Assembly (NCBI GenBank): GCA_017557715.1
Contig: JAFYYE010000216.1
Coordinates: 1-9,098 of the forward strand
Direction of reading: 5' to 3'
Origin: Pseudobutyrivibrio sp.
GTDB taxonomy: Bacteria; Bacillota; Clostridia; Lachnospirales; Lachnospiraceae
Length of the DNA: 9,098 bases
The notes under the pieces were generated by a model. The model was given only the letters and a program-made list of their open reading frames with translations. It was not told where the DNA came from and made no database searches. Below, one piece after another: positions 5,743-9,098 of the stretch. Every line of letters starts with the position of its first letter. The first letter of the stretch is position 1. A program made the position numbers and the translations under genes.

Positions 5743-5871
5743 GGAAAATTTCTTAGAAGTACATCGTTGGATGAACTGCCAGAGCTAATTAATATTCTTA
5801 AAGGTGATATGGCTATCGTAGGACCAAGACCATTACTTGTCAGATATTTACCTCATTATATTATAGAGTAA
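5743..5871 (+). pseudogene. Undecaprenyl-phosphate sugar phosphotransferase fragment
   Basis: The frame at 5743 reads GKFLRSTSLDELPELINILK, then GDMAIVGPRPLLVRYLPHYI, to TAA at 5869-5871. This is the signature block of the bacterial sugar-transferase family (WcaJ/PglC/EpsL type): the LDELPEL motif and the GDMxxVGPRP motif. These membrane enzymes start a polysaccharide repeat unit by moving sugar-1-phosphate to undecaprenyl phosphate. Only about 42 of 200-plus residues remain: no membrane helix at the start, and the tail (RPGLTG region) is lost. An in-frame TGA lies just upstream (5728-5730), so it cannot be expressed as a working enzyme. It marks a former start of a surface polysaccharide locus. 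Confidence 0.8.
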
Positions 5872-6185
5872 AGGATGATAGTGTATAATAAACAATTGGC
5901 GTCTATTTTTCGTGTATACAGATAAAAAGTATTGATATTGTATAGCTGTTGGGACTTTATCTGTCCTTCGGATACAAGGCATTGAACCATATTCATTGTA
6001 AGTAACTTGTATTAGTAGACTACTTTGTTTTGGAAAATCATATATGGTGCTGATGCTATGCGCTTATTATGATTAAGAAATCTAAAGAACATTCTTATGT
6101 GCTTGAGATGATACAACAAAATATTGTTCTGAATGAGCTTTGGGAAAGTTTTTATGTTATATTTCGCACAAAAGTGATACTATGC
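5872..6185 (+). other. Gene-free stretch upstream of the Kdo operon promoter
   Basis: I see no supported gene here on either strand. It is AT-rich. A TATAAT at 5884-5889 has only a poor -35. The small frame 6069-6206 encodes helix-like residues (SKEHSYVLEMIQQNIVLNEL) but has no ribosome binding site and runs into the promoter hairpin. It is probably a mix of decayed coding sequence and upstream control region for the operon. Confidence 0.5.
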
Positions 6186-6191
6186 TATAAT
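6163..6191 (+). promoter_or_regulatory. Sigma-A type promoter of the Kdo/flippase operon
   Basis: TTCGCA (6163-6168; four of six consensus bases) lies 17 bases before a perfect TATAAT (6186-6191). Transcription would start at about 6197-6199, inside the left arm of the stem-loop at 6194-6235 and about 62 bases before the first start codon. Confidence 0.7.
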
Positions 6192-6193
6192 AC

Positions 6194-6241
6194 ACTAGTA
6201 TTGTGATATTTTTATTAGAATATCACAATACTAGTTTTTTT
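6194..6241 (+). terminator. 17-bp perfect stem-loop with T-run between promoter and first gene
   Basis: Arms 6194-6210 and 6219-6235 pair without mismatch (ACTAGTATTGTGATAT and its complement, plus one more pair) around an 8-base loop, and seven T's follow. By form this is a strong Rho-independent terminator. It lies between the promoter at 6163-6191 and the start at 6261, so it either ends upstream transcription or acts on the operon's own message as an attenuator or 5'-end hairpin. Confidence 0.8.
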
Positions 6242-6260
6242 ATTTTAAGGAGAAACTAAC

Positions 6261-6917
6261 TTGAAAACTGTAGCATTAGTACCAATAAAATTAAATTCAC
6301 AACGTTTACCACACAAGAATATTTTAGACATCGCAGGTCACCCATTGTGCTGGCACATCTGCAATTCTCTTGTACAGGCTAAGGGAGTTGATGAAGTCTA
6401 TGTATATTGTAGTGATGAAGAGGTTACAAAATATTTGCCAGAAGGAGCAAAATTTTTACAAAGAGACAAGAGATTGGATGGAGACCTTGTAAAAGGATTC
6501 GATATCTATGATGCATTTATCAAAGAGGTTGATGCGGATGTATATGTACTAGCGCACACAACATCACCATTTATCAAGGTTTCATCAATCGAAAATGCAC
6601 TTTCTCATATCTTGTCAGGCGAGAATGATTCGGCGTTTTCTGCAGAGCGAATCCAGACATTTGCCTGGTATGATGGAAAGCCAATTAACTATGATTTGAA
6701 TGATGTTCCAAGAACACAGGATATGGAACCTATTTGGGTAGAGACAAGTGCGTTCTTCATGTTCAAGAAGGAAATCTTCACTGAACATCACAGAAGAATT
6801 GGTTTCAATCCATTTATCCAGGAGGTTTCTGGAATTGAGGCAGTTGATATAGATGAGCCAAAGGATTTTGAATTAGCATGTCATTTGGCAGCAGCGGAAG
6901 GAATAGGAAATGAGTAA
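6261..6917 (+). CDS. CMP-sugar cytidylyltransferase (acylneuraminate/Kdo family)
   Basis: TTG 6261 follows AAGGAGA (6247-6253) by 7 bases and is the only fitting start. The 218-aa protein has the nucleotide-binding loop LVPIKLNSQRLPHKN (residues 6-20, with R15 and K19), a TTSPF motif at 100-104, and DIDEPKDFELA (196-206) with the metal-binding Asp pair D196/D198. This pattern fits the NeuA/SpsF type better than classical KdsB (about 245-250 aa, other motifs). It should link CMP from CTP to an acidic 2-keto sugar. Overlap with kdsA makes Kdo the likely substrate, but a sialic-acid-like sugar is possible since no neuB or neuC homologue is in view. It is soluble, with no membrane segment. Confidence 0.85.
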   Translation: MKTVALVPIKLNSQRLPHKNILDIAGHPLCWHICNSLVQAKGVDEVYVYCSDEEVTKYLPEGAKFLQRDKRLDGDLVKGFDIYDAFIKEVDADVYVLAHTTSPFIKVSSIENALSHILSGENDSAFSAERIQTFAWYDGKPINYDLNDVPRTQDMEPIWVETSAFFMFKKEIFTEHHRRIGFNPFIQEVSGIEAVDIDEPKDFELACHLAAAEGIGNE

Positions 6918-7686
6918 ATTATTATTAATAGCAGGACCATGTGTAATTGAGTCCGAAGAAAACGTTATGCTTATTGCAGAAAAGATGAAAGGGATTGCTG
7001 AGAGATTAGACTTAGATTATTACTTCAAGGCTTCTTTCGATAAGGCAAATCGTACAAGCATTTCATCTTACAGAGGTCCGGGAATTGAAGAGGGACTTCG
7101 CATCTTAAAGAAGGTTAAGGATACATATGGATTGAAAATAGCCACAGATATCCATGAGCCATGGCAGGCTGAGAAGGTAGCGGAGGTATGTGATTTAATC
7201 CAGATACCAGCTTTCTTATGTCGCCAGACAGATTTACTTGTGGCTGCCGCTAAGACAGGCAAGCTTATAAACGTAAAGAAGGCTCAGTTTTTAGCACCAT
7301 GGGATATGGCGAATGTTGTTAAAAAGCTTGAAGATTCAGGCAATCACAACATCATGCTTTGCGAGCGAGGCACTTCATTTGGATACAACACACTCGTTGT
7401 AGATATGACAGGCATTCGTGAGATGAAGCAGTTTGGCTATCCAGTAGTTATGGATGCGACACACAGCGTTCAGAAGCCAGGCGGAAAAGGTAACGCTACG
7501 GGTGGTAACAGAGAAAACGTTGAGCCACTTGCAAAGGCTGCGATTGCTGCAGGCGCAGATGCGCTTTTCTTCGAAGTTCATCCAGATCCAGATAACGCGT
7601 TATCTGATGGACCAAACATGGTTAGATTAGACGAGTTTGAAGATTTGCTTAGGCGAGTTATTAAGGTATATGATGCTGTGCACTAG
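6910..7686 (+). CDS. kdsA: 3-deoxy-8-phosphooctulonate synthase (Kdo-8-phosphate synthase)
   Basis: It joins phosphoenolpyruvate and arabinose-5-phosphate into Kdo-8-phosphate in the cytoplasm. The 258 residues carry the whole family pattern: IAGPCVIES (7-15), KASFDKANRTS (40-50), RGPGIEEGL (55-63), TDIHE (79-83), IQIPAFLCRQTDLL (97-110), KKAQFLAPWDM (123-133), MDATHSVQKPGG (181-192) and FEVHPDPDNALSDGPNM (221-237). Cys11, His185, Glu222 and Asp233 sit at the positions of the metal ligands in the Aquifex enzyme as I recall it, so this is the metal-dependent class; E. coli KdsA has Asn at the Cys position. The start at 6910 overlaps the previous gene by 8 bases, with GGAAGGA at 6896-6902, indicating translational coupling. 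Slightly shorter than E. coli KdsA (284 aa), as expected for this class. Confidence 0.95.
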   Translation: MSKLLLIAGPCVIESEENVMLIAEKMKGIAERLDLDYYFKASFDKANRTSISSYRGPGIEEGLRILKKVKDTYGLKIATDIHEPWQAEKVAEVCDLIQIPAFLCRQTDLLVAAAKTGKLINVKKAQFLAPWDMANVVKKLEDSGNHNIMLCERGTSFGYNTLVVDMTGIREMKQFGYPVVMDATHSVQKPGGKGNATGGNRENVEPLAKAAIAAGADALFFEVHPDPDNALSDGPNMVRLDEFEDLLRRVIKVYDAVH

Positions 7687-7708
7687 TTAGTGGAGCTGTT
7701 TGTTGGGG

Positions 7709-7728
7709 GATTTGTAGTAAAACAAATC
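7709..7728 (+). other. Small hairpin in the kdsA-kdsD gap
   Basis: GATTTGT (7709-7715) and ACAAATC (7722-7728) form a 7-bp stem with a 6-base loop, with no T-run after it. It lies in the 63-base gap just before the kdsD ribosome binding site (7734-7742). It is too weak to end transcription and may only shape the message. Confidence 0.4.
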
Positions 7729-7749
7729 ACAATAGAGGTAGGTTAACTG

Positions 7750-8712
7750 ATGGATATTATTGCTGAAGGCAAGAGAGTATTTGATATAGAAATTGATGCG
7801 CTTACAAAGACAAGAGATGCTTTGGATGGCACTTTTGAGGAAATCCTTACTGAGATTACTAAGTGCAAAGGAAAGCTGATTATCACAGGAATTGGTAAGC
7901 CTGGACACATTGCAACAAAGCTTGCAGCTACATTTGCAAGTCTTGGCACACCTGCGTTTTATCTTCATCCAGGTGAGGCTATGCATGGTGATTTGGGTAT
8001 GGTTTCCGCAAATGATGTCGTGCTGGCTATGAGTTATAGCGGCGAGAGCGATGAAATCATTCGAATCCTTCCAAACATCAAGCTTATAGGTGCGAAACTC
8101 ATCGGAATCACAGCAAACCCTAAATCTACTTTGGCGAAGATGTCTGATATTGTTCAGATCCTTCCAAAGTTTGAGGAGGCTTGTTATCTTGGGTTAGCGC
8201 CTACTTCAAGTACAACAGTTGAGCTTTGTTACGGAGATGCATTGGCTGTTGTGGCTAGTGCTATCTACGGATTTGGAAATGCAGATTTTGGCAAATATCA
8301 TCCAGCCGGTTCTCTTGGCAAGAAGCTTATCCTTCGTGTAAAGGATCTTATGGCAAAAGGTAGCAAGAATCCAATTGTAAGCAAAGATTCTCAGATGAAG
8401 GATGCAATTATCGAACTTAGCAAGAAGGGCATGGGCGCTGTGTCTGTTGTAGATGCCGATGAAAAGTTCTGCGGAATCATCACTGATGGAGATTTGCGTC
8501 GTCAGCTCGAAAAGGAAGCTGATGTTTATTCACTTAGCGTGGAAGATATGATGACAAAATCTCCAGTTACAATCACTGAGGATAAATTGGCAGTTGAAGC
8601 TTTGAAAATCATGAAAGAAAAGAACATCACATGCTTACCAGTAATCAAAAAGGATAAGGCGGTTGGTATTATCCGTTTGCAGGACATTATTGGTATAGGT
8701 ATTGTGCTGTAG
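7750..8712 (+). CDS. kdsD: Arabinose-5-phosphate isomerase (SIS domain plus two CBS domains)
   Basis: It converts ribulose-5-phosphate to arabinose-5-phosphate, the sugar substrate of KdsA. ATG 7750 follows AGAGGTAGG (7734-7742). The 320 residues hold an SIS domain (about 35-185) with GIGKPGHIA (47-55), HPGEAMHGDLGM (73-84), SYSGESDEI (95-103) and KYHPAGSLGKK (182-192), then two CBS repeats (about 200-255 and 265-318; GIITDGDLRR and VGIIRLQDI). K50, E102, E143 and H184 line up, with a constant shift of nine, with the E. coli residues K59, E111, E152 and H193 reported as catalytic. The usual GKSGHI has Pro51 for Ser, which is unusual. E. coli KdsD is 328 aa. Gene order with kdsA supports the call over KpsF/GutQ, which catalyse the same reaction. 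Confidence 0.92.
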   Translation: MDIIAEGKRVFDIEIDALTKTRDALDGTFEEILTEITKCKGKLIITGIGKPGHIATKLAATFASLGTPAFYLHPGEAMHGDLGMVSANDVVLAMSYSGESDEIIRILPNIKLIGAKLIGITANPKSTLAKMSDIVQILPKFEEACYLGLAPTSSTTVELCYGDALAVVASAIYGFGNADFGKYHPAGSLGKKLILRVKDLMAKGSKNPIVSKDSQMKDAIIELSKKGMGAVSVVDADEKFCGIITDGDLRRQLEKEADVYSLSVEDMMTKSPVTITEDKLAVEALKIMKEKNITCLPVIKKDKAVGIIRLQDIIGIGIVL

Positions 8713-8734
8713 TTTAATAATAAAACGAGGAAAA

Positions 8735-9098
8735 ATGCAAAACGAATCAACAAGTAGAACAAAAAATTCGATAGTAAACATTATTTTTTCTTTTGGCGGG
8801 CAATTGGTAGACCTAGTTGCCCGTTTCCTTTTACGTACAGTTTTTATCTATACGTTGGGGAAAGAATATTTAGGTCTGAGCGGATTGCTTGGAAATATTC
8901 TTTCTATCTTATCTTTGGCGGATCTGGGAATTGGAGTGGCAATAACATTCAGCCTTTACAGGCCAATTGAGGAAAACGACGAAGCAAAAATCAAGGTGCT
9001 AATGCGTGTCTTCAAAAAGACTTATATCCTGGTCGGCTACTTTGTGTTGATTGTTGGAACAGCACTGACGCCATTCTTGGAAGTGTTCATAAAGGACA
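8735..9098 (+). CDS. Wzx-type polysaccharide flippase, N-terminal part (runs off window)
   Basis: ATG 8735 follows ACGAGG (8725-8730), 22 bases after the kdsD stop. The 121 residues seen begin with a polar leader (MQNESTSRTKNS) and then hydrophobic segments around residues 13-35 (IVNIIFSFGGQLVDLVARFL), 52-72 (GLLGNILSILSLADLGIGVA) and 100-117 (TYILVGYFVLIVGTALTPFL). RTVFIYTLGKEYLGLSGL and ADLGIG, followed by FSLYRPIEEND, match the N-terminal part of O-antigen/polysaccharide flippases in Firmicutes. Such proteins move undecaprenyl-linked repeat units across the membrane. Following the Kdo genes, it suggests that Kdo or a relative is a component of the exported polymer. Full members have about 450-500 residues; the remainder lies outside the window. 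Confidence 0.8.
   Translation, partial: MQNESTSRTKNSIVNIIFSFGGQLVDLVARFLLRTVFIYTLGKEYLGLSGLLGNILSILSLADLGIGVAITFSLYRPIEENDEAKIKVLMRVFKKTYILVGYFVLIVGTALTPFLEVFIKD

Noticed and set aside
6069..6206. 45-codon frame just before the Kdo operon
   Set aside because: No ribosome binding site is present, and its last third is translated from the promoter and the hairpin arm, so it is unlikely to be a gene.
1..9098. tRNA, rRNA, CRISPR array, riboswitch or replication origin
   Set aside because: Reading both strands gave no tRNA-like clover, spaced repeats, known riboswitch core or repeated origin boxes. A covariance-model scan would be needed to be sure about small RNAs.

Overview
The window reads as AT-rich Firmicutes DNA, most likely a Lachnospiraceae-type Clostridium (Butyrivibrio, Roseburia or a relative). 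The evidence is strong AAGGAGG-type ribosome binding sites, TTG starts, the IS66 and ISL3 transposase variants, the remains of a TOTE-type primase/helicase gene, and the style of the polysaccharide genes. The genus is an inference from recalled protein similarity; no search was run.

Layout. (A) 1-1332: a tight plus-strand run of small accessory genes, namely the tail of an unknown gene, a 72-aa winged-helix-like protein, a 206-aa protein with Cys/His pairs and a Gly6Ala3 linker, and the first ~43 codons of a DUF2806-like protein. (B) About 1297-2843: nested mobile-element wreckage. A minus-strand ISL3 transposase scrap cuts off the DUF2806-like gene. It is itself interrupted by a 1440-bp IS66-family element whose 15-bp GTAAGCG...CGCTTAC terminal repeats are perfect, but whose tnpA, tnpB and tnpC have been collapsed by at least three internal deletions and a nonsense codon. 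(C) 2844-3252: the 3' ends of two unrelated genes, a sugar O-acetyltransferase (NeuD/PglD type) and S-adenosylmethionine synthetase (metK). (D) 3301-4629: an intact 442-aa protein of unknown function behind what looks like its own extended -10 promoter and a hairpin. (E) 4630-5871: more debris, namely a TOTE conflict-system gene lacking most of its middle and carrying two in-frame stops, a terminator, and a scrap of an undecaprenyl-phosphate sugar transferase. (F) 5872-6260: a gene-free stretch ending in a good promoter that runs straight into a 17-bp perfect stem-loop with a T-run. (G) 6261-9098: an intact operon with a CMP-sugar cytidylyltransferase, kdsA, kdsD and the start of a Wzx-like flippase.

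How it fits together. Region G supplies activated Kdo or a close relative: KdsD makes arabinose-5-phosphate, KdsA condenses it with phosphoenolpyruvate to Kdo-8-phosphate, and the cytidylyltransferase activates the free sugar after a phosphatase (KdsC, not in this window). The flippase then suggests export of a lipid-linked repeat unit, so this is probably the start of a capsule or exopolysaccharide locus. The acetyltransferase and sugar-transferase scraps upstream look like leftovers of an earlier version of the locus. Regions B-E look like a decayed insertion hot spot between a defence-like or accessory island and the polysaccharide locus.

Most noteworthy: a complete-looking Kdo module in an apparently Gram-positive genome; a promoter/hairpin arrangement seen twice, at the Kdo operon and at the 442-aa gene; an internally deleted IS66 with perfect ends and no matching target duplication; and the unexplained, intact 442-aa protein sitting among broken genes.
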